Below, piece by piece: positions 43,794 through 52,425 of a DNA stretch of 64,000 nucleotides. This DNA is from Streptomyces iakyrus (GTDB lineage Bacteria; Actinomycetota; Actinomycetes; Streptomycetales; Streptomycetaceae). The position numbers and the translations under genes are program-made. Each line of letters opens with the position of its first letter. Position 1 is the first letter of the stretch. The notes under the pieces are model-generated. The model saw only the letters and a list, made by a program, of their open reading frames with translations. It was not told where the DNA came from and made no database searches. The stretch spans positions 186,001 through 250,000 of the forward strand of contig NZ_JNXI01000015.1 in the NCBI RefSeq assembly GCF_000717055.1, given 5' to 3'.

Positions 43794-45520
43794 CCGGCAG
43801 GCTGCGCCCCGAAGAGCTCAGGAGCCACCAGTGGTACGGCGTCGAGGGGCAGTTGCGCACCTGGTCGCACAACGCCCGGATGCGCCAGCTCGGTTACGAG
43901 GCGGAGGAGTACCAGGGCCGCCCGGTGATCGCCGTCCTGAACACCTGGTCCGACATCAACCCCTGCCACGTCCACCTGCGCGAGCGGGCCGAGGCGGTCA
44001 AGCGGGGCGTGTGGCAGGCGGGCGGCTTCCCGCTGGAGTTCCCGGTCGCCACGCTCTCCGAGACGTACCAGAAGCCGACCCCGATGCTCTACCGCAACCT
44101 CCTCTCCATGGAGACGGAGGAGCTGCTGCGGTCGTACCCCGTCGACGCGGCGGTGCTGCTCGGCGGCTGCGACAAGTCGACGCCCGCGCTGCTCATGGGC
44201 GCGGCCTCGGCCGACGTACCCTCCCTCTTCGTGCCCGCAGGGCCGATGCTGCCGGGCCACTGGCGCGCCGAGACCCTCGGGTCCGGCACCGACATGTGGA
44301 AGTACTGGGACGAGCACCGCGCGGGGAACCTGACCGACTGCGAACTGCGGGAGCTGCAAGGCGGGCTGGCCCGGTCGCCCGGTCACTGCATGACCATGGG
44401 GACGGCGTCGACCATGACCGCGGCGGCGGAGGCCCTCGGCATGACGCTGCCGGGCGCCTCCTCGATCCCGGCCGTCGACTCCGGGCACGAGCGGATGGCC
44501 GCCGCCTCCGGGCGCCGTGCCGTGGAGCTCGCCTGGACCGCGCTTCTGCCGTCCCGGATCCTCACCCGTGAGGCCTTCGAGGACGCCGTCACCACGGTCC
44601 TCGGGCTCGGCGGCTCCACCAATGCCGTCATCCACCTCATCGCGATGGCGGGGCGCTGCCAGGTCGACCTCACCCTCGACGACTTCGACCGCATCGCCCG
44701 CACGGTGCCGGTGCTCGCCAACGTCCGGCCCGGCGGACAGACGTACCTCATGGAGGACTTCCACTTCGCCGGCGGTCTGCCCGCCTTCCTCTCGCGGATC
44801 ACCGACCTGCTGCACCTGGACCGGCCCACCGTCAACGGAACCCTGGGGGAGCAGATCGAGGGCGCCGTCGTCCACGACGACGACGTCATCCGCACCCGCG
44901 AGAACCCGGTCGCCGCCGAGGGCGGGGTCGCCGTACTGCGCGGCAACCTCTGCCCCGACGGCGCGGTCATCAAGCACATCGCCGCCGAACCGCACCTGCT
45001 CAAGCACACCGGCCCGGCGGTGGTCTTCGACGACTACAAGACCATGCAGCGCACGATCAACGACCCCGGGCTGGACATCACCGCCGACAGCGTGCTGGTA
45101 CTGCGCAACGCGGGGCCCAAGGGCGGACCGGGCATGCCCGAGTACGGCATGCTGCCGATCCCCGACCGCCTGCTGAAGGAGGGCGTACGGGACATGGTCC
45201 GGATCTCCGACGCCCGGATGAGCGGCACGAGCTACGGCGCGTGCGCCCTGCACATCGCGCCCGAGTCGTACATCGGCGGACCGCTCGCCCTCGTGCGGAC
45301 CGGCGACAGCATCACCCTCGACGTCGATGCCCGCAGCCTCCACCTCCACGTCGACGACGCGGAACTGGAGCGGCGCAGGGCGGAGTGGACACCGCCGCCC
45401 ACCCGCTACGAGCGCGGCTACGGCGCGCTCTACAACGAACAGATCACGCAGGCCGACACCGGCTGCGACTTCGAGTTCCTGGCAAGGCCCGGCAAGGCCC
45501 CAGATCCCTACGCCGGTTGA
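43790..45520 (+). CDS. IlvD/Edd-family sugar-acid dehydratase
   Basis: A 576-residue Fe-S dehydratase. Cluster ligands: SDINPCHVHL, LLGGCDKSTPAL and SPGHCMTMGTASTM; C-terminal ARMSGTSYGACALHIAPE. The sequence family is that of L-arabinonate/D-xylonate dehydratases rather than biosynthetic dihydroxy-acid dehydratase (which has a different C-terminus, ending near KGA). With the KdgD-like lyase it would form an oxidative, non-phosphorylating pentonate route yielding 2-oxoglutarate semialdehyde or pyruvate. Substrate assignment is inference. Confidence 0.87.
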   Translation: MTGRLRPEELRSHQWYGVEGQLRTWSHNARMRQLGYEAEEYQGRPVIAVLNTWSDINPCHVHLRERAEAVKRGVWQAGGFPLEFPVATLSETYQKPTPMLYRNLLSMETEELLRSYPVDAAVLLGGCDKSTPALLMGAASADVPSLFVPAGPMLPGHWRAETLGSGTDMWKYWDEHRAGNLTDCELRELQGGLARSPGHCMTMGTASTMTAAAEALGMTLPGASSIPAVDSGHERMAAASGRRAVELAWTALLPSRILTREAFEDAVTTVLGLGGSTNAVIHLIAMAGRCQVDLTLDDFDRIARTVPVLANVRPGGQTYLMEDFHFAGGLPAFLSRITDLLHLDRPTVNGTLGEQIEGAVVHDDDVIRTRENPVAAEGGVAVLRGNLCPDGAVIKHIAAEPHLLKHTGPAVVFDDYKTMQRTINDPGLDITADSVLVLRNAGPKGGPGMPEYGMLPIPDRLLKEGVRDMVRISDARMSGTSYGACALHIAPESYIGGPLALVRTGDSITLDVDARSLHLHVDDAELERRRAEWTPPPTRYERGYGALYNEQITQADTGCDFEFLARPGKAPDPYAG

Positions 45521-45533
45521 CCGGTCCCACCTA

Positions 45534-45557
45534 GGGGCGCGGGGAACTGCGCGACAA
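45534..45557. repeat. Dispersed intergenic repeat, copy 4
   Basis: GGGGCGCGGGGAACTGCGCG followed by ACAA; plus orientation, 14 bases after the dehydratase stop. Confidence 0.87.
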
Positions 45558-45633
45558 GCCCCATCGGACCCGCACCCGCCGCACAACAGCAAGAGGCGCC
45601 CCGGTACCGCGAACCGGGGCCGGCTTCCGCATA

Positions 45634-45705
45634 TCGAGAAAGCGCTTCCCGCACCTCGCGAGCAACCCGTCGAGAAAGCGCTTCCCGCACCTCGCGAGCA
45701 ACCCG
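45634..45705 (+). promoter_or_regulatory. Two perfect 36-bp tandem repeats, LacI-type operators
   Basis: Units 45634-45669 and 45670-45705 are identical. Each contains GAAAGCGCTTCC (45638-45649 and 45674-45685), a near-palindrome with the central AAGCGCTT typical of LacI-family operators. They end 32 bases before the first gene of the sugar ABC/pectate lyase operon. No confident -35/-10 seen. Confidence 0.75.
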
Positions 45706-45737
45706 CACCGAGACGTACCCAGATCGGAGACCCTGTC

Positions 45738-46673
45738 ATGGCCCAAGCCGCAGCCGTGGCGAAACCGCCCGCGCCACCCCGGCGGCGCCGGGCCTCCGCC
45801 ACGCCGCGCAGGCTCCCGTACTTGCTGATCGCGCCGGCCGCCCTGCTGATGCTGGGCTTCATCGCCTACCCGGTCATCAGCGTCTTCTACTACAGCCTGC
45901 AGAACTACAACCCCACCAAGCCGTGGCGGAACGGCTACGCGGGCTTCGACAACTTCGTCCACGCCTTCACCAAGGACCCCGTGTTCTGGGACACCCTGGT
46001 CTTCAGCGCCAAGTGGGTCGTCGTCGAGGTCGGACTCCAGCTGCTGTTCGGCCTCGCGCTCGCCCTGATCGTCAACCAGACCTTCGTGGGCCGGGGCCTG
46101 GGACGCGCCCTGGTCTTCTCGCCGTGGGCCGTCTCCGGCGTGCTGACCTCCGCGATCTGGGTGCTGCTCTACAACTCCCAGACGGGCATCACCCGTTACC
46201 TCGCCGACATGGGCATCGGCTCCTACGGCACGAGCTGGCTGTCGGACACCTCCACGGTGTTCCCGGCGGCGGTCGTGGCCGACCTGTGGCGCGGGGTGCC
46301 GTTCTTCGCGATCCTCATCCTCGCCGACCTCCAGTCCGTCTCCAAGGACCTGTACGAGGCCGCCGAGGTCGACGGCGCCAGCCGCATCAAGCAGTTCTGG
46401 CACATCACGCTGCCGCACCTGAAGGACGCCATCATCCTGTCCACGCTGCTGCGCGCGGTCTGGGAGTTCAACAACGTCGACCTGCTCTACACCCTGACCG
46501 GCGGCGGACCCGCGGGCGAGACGACCACGCTGCCGCTGTACATCGCCAACACATCCGTCGACGCCCACAACTTCGGCTACGCGTCGGCCCTGACCACGGT
46601 GGCGTTCGTGATCCTGCTCTTCTGCTCGATGGTCTACCTGCGGCTGAGCAAGTTCGGAGGCGAGAGCAAGTGA
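45738..46673 (+). CDS. Sugar ABC transporter permease (MalF type)
   Basis: A 311-residue inner-membrane protein with a basic Pro/Ala-rich N-terminus and six transmembrane helices; EAA loop EAAEVDGASRIKQFWHITLPHLKDA. First gene of a six-gene operon. Partner of the next permease and probably of the binding lipoprotein at 54485. ATG with GGAGA upstream. Presumed importer of unsaturated or saturated galacturonides; energised by an ATPase encoded elsewhere. Confidence 0.92.
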   Translation: MAQAAAVAKPPAPPRRRRASATPRRLPYLLIAPAALLMLGFIAYPVISVFYYSLQNYNPTKPWRNGYAGFDNFVHAFTKDPVFWDTLVFSAKWVVVEVGLQLLFGLALALIVNQTFVGRGLGRALVFSPWAVSGVLTSAIWVLLYNSQTGITRYLADMGIGSYGTSWLSDTSTVFPAAVVADLWRGVPFFAILILADLQSVSKDLYEAAEVDGASRIKQFWHITLPHLKDAIILSTLLRAVWEFNNVDLLYTLTGGGPAGETTTLPLYIANTSVDAHNFGYASALTTVAFVILLFCSMVYLRLSKFGGESK

Positions 46674-47566
46674 GCGTCAAGGAAGCCACCCAGGCCGTGC
46701 CCGCCCGCGTGCGCGCCACCCCCGAACCGGCGCGCCCCGCCAAGGGCCACCGCGCCTGGGACGAGGCACCCCGCTGGCAGATCTACCTGCCCCTGGGCAT
46801 CTACCTGATCTTCACCCTCATCCCCTTCTACTGGATCCTGCTGTTCTCGCTGCGCCCGGCCGGCTCGACCTCGCTCGTGCCCTGGCCGATGACCTTCGAC
46901 CATTTCGAGAAGGTCTGGACGGACCGCAGCTTCGGCACCTACTTCACCAACAGTGTGCTCGTCGGCGTCGCCACGCTGCTCATGACGACGCTCGTCGCGC
47001 TGGCCGGGGGTTACGCCCTCGCCCGGTTCGACTTCAAGGTCAAGCGGGCGTTCATGCTGGCTCTGCTCTGCTCCCAGTTCGTGCCGGGCGCGCTGCTGCT
47101 GGTGCCGCTGTTCGAGATCTTCGCCGAACTCCAGATGATCAACTCGCTCGGCAGCGTCATCCTCGCCGAGACGGTCTTCCAGCTGCCGCTGTCGATGATC
47201 CTCATCAGCAACTTCATCAAGAACGTGCCGTACTCCCTGGAGGAGGCGGCCTGGGTCGACGGCTGCAACCGTATGACGGCCTTTCGTATCGTGGTGCTGC
47301 CGCTGCTGCGGCCCGGCCTGATCGCCGTCGGCTCGTTCGCCTTCGTCCACTCCTGGAACCACTTCCTGTTCGCCCTGATGTTCCTGAACAACCAGGACAA
47401 GCAGACGATCCCCGTCGGCCTCAACTCCCTGATGAGCGCGGACAGCGTCGACCTGGGCGCGCTCGCCGCGGGCGGCATCATCGCGGCCGTACCGGTGGTG
47501 ATCGTGTTCGCCTTCATCCAGAAGTGGCTGATCACCGGGTTCAGCGCGGGGGCGGTGAAGGGATGA
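46670..47566 (+). CDS. Carbohydrate ABC transporter permease (MalG type)
   Basis: A 298-residue permease with six transmembrane helices and EAA loop EEAAWVDGCNRMTAFRIVVLPLLRPG. GTG start at 46670 overlaps the stop of the upstream permease; its own stop overlaps the ATG of a secreted pectate lyase, an unusual coupling of uptake and depolymerisation. Confidence 0.92.
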   Translation: MSVKEATQAVPARVRATPEPARPAKGHRAWDEAPRWQIYLPLGIYLIFTLIPFYWILLFSLRPAGSTSLVPWPMTFDHFEKVWTDRSFGTYFTNSVLVGVATLLMTTLVALAGGYALARFDFKVKRAFMLALLCSQFVPGALLLVPLFEIFAELQMINSLGSVILAETVFQLPLSMILISNFIKNVPYSLEEAAWVDGCNRMTAFRIVVLPLLRPGLIAVGSFAFVHSWNHFLFALMFLNNQDKQTIPVGLNSLMSADSVDLGALAAGGIIAAVPVVIVFAFIQKWLITGFSAGAVKG

Positions 47567-48849
47567 GACTCCGGCAGCTGACCGTCGCCTGTTCCCTGTT
47601 GGGCGTGCTCTGCGTGCCCGCGCATGCCGAGGCCCGGGACATCGGCCGCGACACCCTCCCGGCGAACGACGGCTGGGCGGCGGAGGGCACCGGGACCACC
47701 GGAGGTGCCGCCGCCGACGCCGCCCATGTCTTCACCGTCACCGACCGGTCCGGCCTCGTCCGCGCCCTCGACGGCGGCAGCGACACCCCGAAGATCATCA
47801 AGATCGCCGGGACGGTCGACGCCAACACCGACGACGACGGCGACCGGCTGGACTGCGCCGACTACGCCACCGGCGGCTACGCCCTGAAGAAGTACCTCGC
47901 CGCCTACGACCCCCGCACCTGGGGCTCCGCCAAGCCCAGCGGCCCGCAGGAGGAGGCCCGCCAGGCCTCCGCCGCCCGGCAGGCCGAGCGGATCGTGCTG
48001 CCGGTCGGCTCGAACACGACCATCGTCGGCCTCGGCGACTCGGCCGTCCTGAAGGGCGCGAGCCTGACGGTGAGGAACGCGGACAACGTGATCATCCGCA
48101 ACCTCGACGTGCGCGACGCCTACGACTGCTTCCCCGTCTGGCAGCCGAACACCGGCGGCCTCGGCGACTGGAAGACGGCCTACGACAACATCTGGCTGAC
48201 CGGCGCCACCCATGTGTGGGTGGACCACGTGACCCTGAGCGACAAGGGCCACCCGGACGCCAAGGAACCCACCCACTTCGCCCGCAACTACCTCCGCCAC
48301 GACGGCCTGCTGGACATCACCAACGGCTCCGATCTCGTCACCGTCTCCTGGAGCCGCTTCGCCGGCCACGACAAGGCGATGCTCATCGGCAGCGGCGACA
48401 CCGCCACCGGCGACCGCGGCAGGCTCCGGGTCACCCTGCACCACAACGCCTTCGAGTCCGTCGTCCAGCGCGCCCCGCGTGTCCGCTTCGGCCAGGTGCA
48501 CCTCTACAACAACCGCTACGACATCCCCGGCGACGACTACCGCTACTCCCTCGGCGTCTCCACCGAGTCGAGGATGTACGCGCAGAGCAACGCCTTCCAC
48601 GCGCCCGGCCACGTGGAGGTCGCCGACCTGGTCAAGAGCTGGAACGGCAGCGCCCTGCACCAGAGCGGCACGCTCTTCAACGGTTTCCCGGTCGACCTGC
48701 TCGCCATCCACAACGCCTACAACTCGGGCAGCGAGCGCGATCTGACGGCCGACGTCGGCTGGACGCCCACCCTGCACGGGCGGATCGACGGTGCCCGGGA
48801 GGCCGACCGGGCGGTGGCCCACGGCGCGGGTGCGGGGAGGATCCCATGA
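47563..48849 (+). CDS. Secreted pectate lyase (PL1), copy A
   Basis: A 428-residue enzyme with Sec signal (cleavage after VPAHA near residue 23) and a right-handed beta-helix. PL1 landmarks: NTTIVGLGDSAVLKG, VIIRNLDVRDA, HVWVDHVTLSD (vWiDH motif), RHDGLLDITNGSDLVTVSWSRF, and VVQRAPRVRFGQVHLYNN carrying the catalytic Arg. Cleaves polygalacturonate by beta-elimination outside the cell. ATGA-coupled to the permease before and the oxidoreductase after. Confidence 0.92.
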   Translation: MRLRQLTVACSLLGVLCVPAHAEARDIGRDTLPANDGWAAEGTGTTGGAAADAAHVFTVTDRSGLVRALDGGSDTPKIIKIAGTVDANTDDDGDRLDCADYATGGYALKKYLAAYDPRTWGSAKPSGPQEEARQASAARQAERIVLPVGSNTTIVGLGDSAVLKGASLTVRNADNVIIRNLDVRDAYDCFPVWQPNTGGLGDWKTAYDNIWLTGATHVWVDHVTLSDKGHPDAKEPTHFARNYLRHDGLLDITNGSDLVTVSWSRFAGHDKAMLIGSGDTATGDRGRLRVTLHHNAFESVVQRAPRVRFGQVHLYNNRYDIPGDDYRYSLGVSTESRMYAQSNAFHAPGHVEVADLVKSWNGSALHQSGTLFNGFPVDLLAIHNAYNSGSERDLTADVGWTPTLHGRIDGAREADRAVAHGAGAGRIP

Positions 48850-50045
48850 CCGGTCGCATGATCGACTCCATGAGCGAACCCCTGAGCCATCGCCCGAGCA
48901 CGCCCCTGCCCGTCGTCCTCGCCGGTGCCCGGGGCCACGGCCGCTGGCACGTCGAGAACATCCGCCGCCTGCAGAAGAAGGGCATCGTCCGGCTCGTCGG
49001 GATCTGCGAGCTGACGCCACTGACCGAGGAGGAGCTCGGCGACCTCGGCACGCCCGAGCAGACCGCCGACTTCGGCGCCCTGCTGGACTCCACCGGCGCG
49101 CGGATCGCCGTGATCTGCACCCCGATCCCTACCCACACCGACCTCGCCCTCACGGCGGCCGAACGCGGCGTACACCTCCTCCTGGAGAAACCGCCCGCCC
49201 CTTCCTACGCCGAGTTCCGCCGGATGGCCGACGGGGTCGCCGCGGCCGGGGTCGTCTGCCAGATCGGCTTCCAGTCGCTGGGCTCGCACGCCCTGACGGC
49301 CGTCCGCGAGCTGATCGAGAAGGGCGCGATCGGCACGCTCGTCGGAATCGGCGGCGCCGGTGCCTGGGTGCGCGACGAGCACTACTTCCGGCGGGCGCCC
49401 TGGGCGGGCAGACGGCGGCTGAACGGCGTCGAGGTGATCGACGGGGCACTGACCAACCCCCTCGCCCACGCCGTCGCCACCGCCCTCGCCCTGGGCGGCA
49501 GCACCCGCGCCGAGGACGTCGCCGGCATCGAGACCGAACTGCTGCGCGCCAACGCCATCGAGTCCGACGACACCTCCTGCGTCCGGATCACCACCGCTCA
49601 GGGCCACCCGGTCACCGTCGCCGCCACCCTGTGCGCCGAGCAGGCGGACGAGCCGTACGTGCTGGTGCACGGCAGCAGCGGCCGGATCACCTTCTGGTAC
49701 AAGCAGGACCGGGTGCTGCTCCAGCGCGCCGGGCACGGCCCGGAGGAGTCCGAGCACGGCCGCACCGATCTGCTGGAGAACCTCGTCGAGCACCTCACCA
49801 CCGGCGTGGACCTGCTCGTCCCGCCGGAGGAGACCGGCGCCTTCATGAAGGTCGTGGAGGCCATCCGCACCGCCCCCGACCCGGCGCCCCTGCCGGACAC
49901 CGCCTGGCACCGCATCCCCGGCGAGAACCGCCGGGTCGTGCCGGGCATCGACGGACTCGTCGCGGCCGCCGCCGACACCCTCTCCCTCTACTCCGAGCTC
50001 GGCGCTCCCTGGACGCCCCCGTCGAACGAGGTGAGCACCCGATGA
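48846..50045 (+). CDS. Gfo/Idh/MocA-family oxidoreductase
   Basis: A 399-residue NAD(P)-dependent sugar oxidoreductase. Rossmann motif VVLAGARGHGRWHVENI (a GAxGHG variant), EKPPAPSYAEF with the Lys of the EKP motif, and the C-terminal substrate domain with GALTNPLAHAVATALAL (His in the catalytic position). Cytoplasmic. The linked PmoA-like gene is a frequent neighbour of this oxidoreductase subgroup in actinobacterial carbohydrate loci. Substrate unknown. Confidence 0.88.
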   Translation: MTGRMIDSMSEPLSHRPSTPLPVVLAGARGHGRWHVENIRRLQKKGIVRLVGICELTPLTEEELGDLGTPEQTADFGALLDSTGARIAVICTPIPTHTDLALTAAERGVHLLLEKPPAPSYAEFRRMADGVAAAGVVCQIGFQSLGSHALTAVRELIEKGAIGTLVGIGGAGAWVRDEHYFRRAPWAGRRRLNGVEVIDGALTNPLAHAVATALALGGSTRAEDVAGIETELLRANAIESDDTSCVRITTAQGHPVTVAATLCAEQADEPYVLVHGSSGRITFWYKQDRVLLQRAGHGPEESEHGRTDLLENLVEHLTTGVDLLVPPEETGAFMKVVEAIRTAPDPAPLPDTAWHRIPGENRRVVPGIDGLVAAAADTLSLYSELGAPWTPPSNEVSTR

Positions 50046-50887
50046 CCAGCAACGACACCGCGGTCCTGCGCGTCGCGGGCCGGCCGGTCGGCCGGTACGT
50101 CACCCGGCCCGAGCTGCCGGCCCGGCTCTCCCCGCGCCCCTATCTGCACCCCGTCACCACCCTGGCCGGCACGGCCGTGACCGAACTCGCCCCGGCCGAC
50201 CACGCACACCACCTCGGCGTCGGTGTCGCCGTTCCCGACGTCGAGGGGTTCAACTTCTGGGGCGGGCGCACCTACGTCCGCGACCAGGGCCCCACCGAAC
50301 TCGACAACCACGGCGCGCAGCGGCACGTCGCCTTCCAGCTGCGCGACCCGGACGGCTTCGTGGAGGAGCTGCGCTGGGTGAGCGCGGGCGGTGAGCTGCT
50401 GCGCGAACGCCGGACGGTCGCGGCCACCGAACTCACCGACCGGGCCTGGGCGCTGGACCTCACGTTCTCCCTCACCAACGTGGCCGGGAAGCCGCTGTCG
50501 ATCGGCAGCCCCGCGACCAACGGGCGCCCGGGCGCCGCCTACGGCGGCTTCTTCTGGCGGGCCCGCAAGGAGCCCTCCGCGCCGGAGGTCTTCACGGCCG
50601 CCGCCGACGGCGAGGATAAGGTCCACGGCAACCCCGCCGACTGGCTCGCCCTGCGGGGCGCCACCTGGACGCTGGTCTTCGCCGGCGCCACCGAACGGAC
50701 CCGCCGCGACCCGTGGTTCGTACGCACCGAGGAGTACCCGGGCGTCGGCTCCTCCCTGGCCTCCGACGAACGGGTGCCGGTCCCGCCGGGCGAGACCGTC
50801 GTGCGCCGGGTGGTCACCGTTGTCGCCGACGGCCGTCTCGACCGCGACGCCGCGGCCTCCCTCGTCCGCAAGGCGGTGAGCCCGTGA
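50042..50887 (+). CDS. PmoA-family (DUF6807) protein
   Basis: A 281-residue beta-rich protein of the so-called methane-oxygenase PmoA family, now DUF6807. Landmarks: RPYLHPVTTLAGTAVTE, DHAHHLGVGVAVPDVEGFNFWGGRTY and GGFFWRA. The name is misleading: these proteins occur in carbohydrate clusters with Gfo/Idh/MocA enzymes and are unrelated to methane oxidation. ATGA overlap before, GTGA overlap after. Confidence 0.88.
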   Translation: MTSNDTAVLRVAGRPVGRYVTRPELPARLSPRPYLHPVTTLAGTAVTELAPADHAHHLGVGVAVPDVEGFNFWGGRTYVRDQGPTELDNHGAQRHVAFQLRDPDGFVEELRWVSAGGELLRERRTVAATELTDRAWALDLTFSLTNVAGKPLSIGSPATNGRPGAAYGGFFWRARKEPSAPEVFTAAADGEDKVHGNPADWLALRGATWTLVFAGATERTRRDPWFVRTEEYPGVGSSLASDERVPVPPGETVVRRVVTVVADGRLDRDAAASLVRKAVSP

Positions 50888-52392
50888 CCTCCGAGACCTA
50901 CCGCAACCCGGTCCTCGACGCCGACTGGTCCGACCCGGACGTCGTCCGCGTCGGCGACGACTTCTACCTGACCGCCTCCAGCTTCGGCCGCGCCCCCGGC
51001 CTGCCGCTGCTGCACTCGCGCGACCTGGTCAACTGGACCCTGGTCGGCCACGCCCTGGAACGCCTGGAGCCGGCCGGGGAGTTCGCCACACCCCGCCACG
51101 ACTGCGGCGTCTGGGCCCCGTCCCTCAGGTATCACGACGAACGCTTCTGGATCTTCTGGGGCGACCCCGACCAGGGCATCTTCCAGATCAACGCCCCGGC
51201 GATCCGCGGCCCCTGGACCCGCCCGCACCTGCTGAAGGCCGGCAAGGGCCTGATCGACCCCTGCCCGCTGTGGGACGAGGACACCGGTGAGGCCTACCTG
51301 GTCCACGCCTGGGCCAAGTCCCGCTCCGGCGTCAAGAACCGCCTCACCGGCCACCGGATGCGCCCCGACGGCACCGGCCTCCTCGACGAGGGCAAGGTGA
51401 TCGTCGACGGGGACCGCATACCCGGCTGGTTCACCCTCGAAGGCCCCAAGCTCTACCGGCACGACGGCTGGTTCTGGATCCTCGCCCCCGCCGGCGGCGT
51501 GGAGACCGGCTGGCAGGGCGCCTTCCGCTCGCGCGGCTTCTTCGGGCCGTACGAGGAGCGGATCGTCCTGGAGCAGAAGGACACCGACGTCAACGGCCCC
51601 CACCAGGGCGGCTGGGTGCGCACCCCGTCCGGCGAGGACTGGTTCCTGCACTTCCAGCAGCGCGGCGCGTACGGCAGGGTCGTCCACCTCCAGCCGATGC
51701 GCTGGGGCCCGGACGAGTGGCCGGTGCTCGGGGACGAGGGCGCCCCCGTCGCCGAACACCGCCGGCCCGACCTGCCGCCGCAGCCGCCCGCCGCGCCCGC
51801 CACCGACGACGACTTCCCCGGCGGACGGTACGGCCGCCAGTGGCAGTGGACGGCCAACCCGGGCGACGGCTGGGCCACCCAGCACTCCGGGGACGGACTG
51901 CGGCTGACCTGCGTACGCTCGCAGGACGCTCACGACCTGCGGAAACTGCCCCATGTGCTGACCCAGCGGCTGCCTGGCGCACCCTGCACCGCCGAAGTGG
52001 AGCTGCGGCTCGACAGTGACGAGCCCGGGGCCCGGGCCGGGCTCGCGGTGCTCGGGGACGCGTTCGGCTGGATCGGACTCCAGCGCGGCACGGACGGCAC
52101 GGTCCACCTGGTGCACCGGTTCGCCGAGGCCGTGGCGGAGGGCGAACGCGACGCCGCCCACCCCCGGCTCGCCGCGGAGGGCCGGGCCCGGCTGCGGATC
52201 GAGATCGGCGCTGGGGCACGCTGCCGCTTCTCCGCCGACGTGGGCGACGGCTTCCGGCCGTCCGGTCCCGTGTTCGCCGCCACTCCGTGGCGCTGGGTCG
52301 GCGCCCTGCTCGGCCTGTTCGCCCTCGCACCCGCCGGCCAGGGGCACGCCGGAGCGGCGGCCTTCACCCGGTTCCGGATCAGCGCCTCGTAA
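50884..52392 (+). CDS. Intracellular glycoside hydrolase family 43 enzyme (beta-xylosidase type)
   Basis: A 502-residue protein without signal peptide. N-terminal five-blade GH43 propeller with catalytic base Asp in YRNPVLDADWSDPDVVRVGDDFYLTASSF, transition-state Asp in GLIDPCPLWDED, and acid Glu in WFTLEGPKLYRHDGW; C-terminal beta-sandwich from about residue 305 (DDDFPGGRYGRQWQW...). It probably removes xylose or arabinose from imported side-chain oligomers. GTG start 50884; last gene of the tightly overlapped run. Confidence 0.9.
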   Translation: MTSETYRNPVLDADWSDPDVVRVGDDFYLTASSFGRAPGLPLLHSRDLVNWTLVGHALERLEPAGEFATPRHDCGVWAPSLRYHDERFWIFWGDPDQGIFQINAPAIRGPWTRPHLLKAGKGLIDPCPLWDEDTGEAYLVHAWAKSRSGVKNRLTGHRMRPDGTGLLDEGKVIVDGDRIPGWFTLEGPKLYRHDGWFWILAPAGGVETGWQGAFRSRGFFGPYEERIVLEQKDTDVNGPHQGGWVRTPSGEDWFLHFQQRGAYGRVVHLQPMRWGPDEWPVLGDEGAPVAEHRRPDLPPQPPAAPATDDDFPGGRYGRQWQWTANPGDGWATQHSGDGLRLTCVRSQDAHDLRKLPHVLTQRLPGAPCTAEVELRLDSDEPGARAGLAVLGDAFGWIGLQRGTDGTVHLVHRFAEAVAEGERDAAHPRLAAEGRARLRIEIGAGARCRFSADVGDGFRPSGPVFAATPWRWVGALLGLFALAPAGQGHAGAAAFTRFRISAS

Positions 52393-52425
52393 CACACCCC
52401 TGTCGTAAGCCTGTTGGGAGCCGCA

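Noticed and set aside
45634..45705. Two 36-bp repeats as the beginning of a CRISPR array
   Set aside because: The repeats abut with no spacer, and no cas genes are present; operator duplication fits better.
50042..50887. Methane monooxygenase subunit
   Set aside because: The PmoA name is historical; no copper-site or membrane features, and the context is carbohydrate metabolism.
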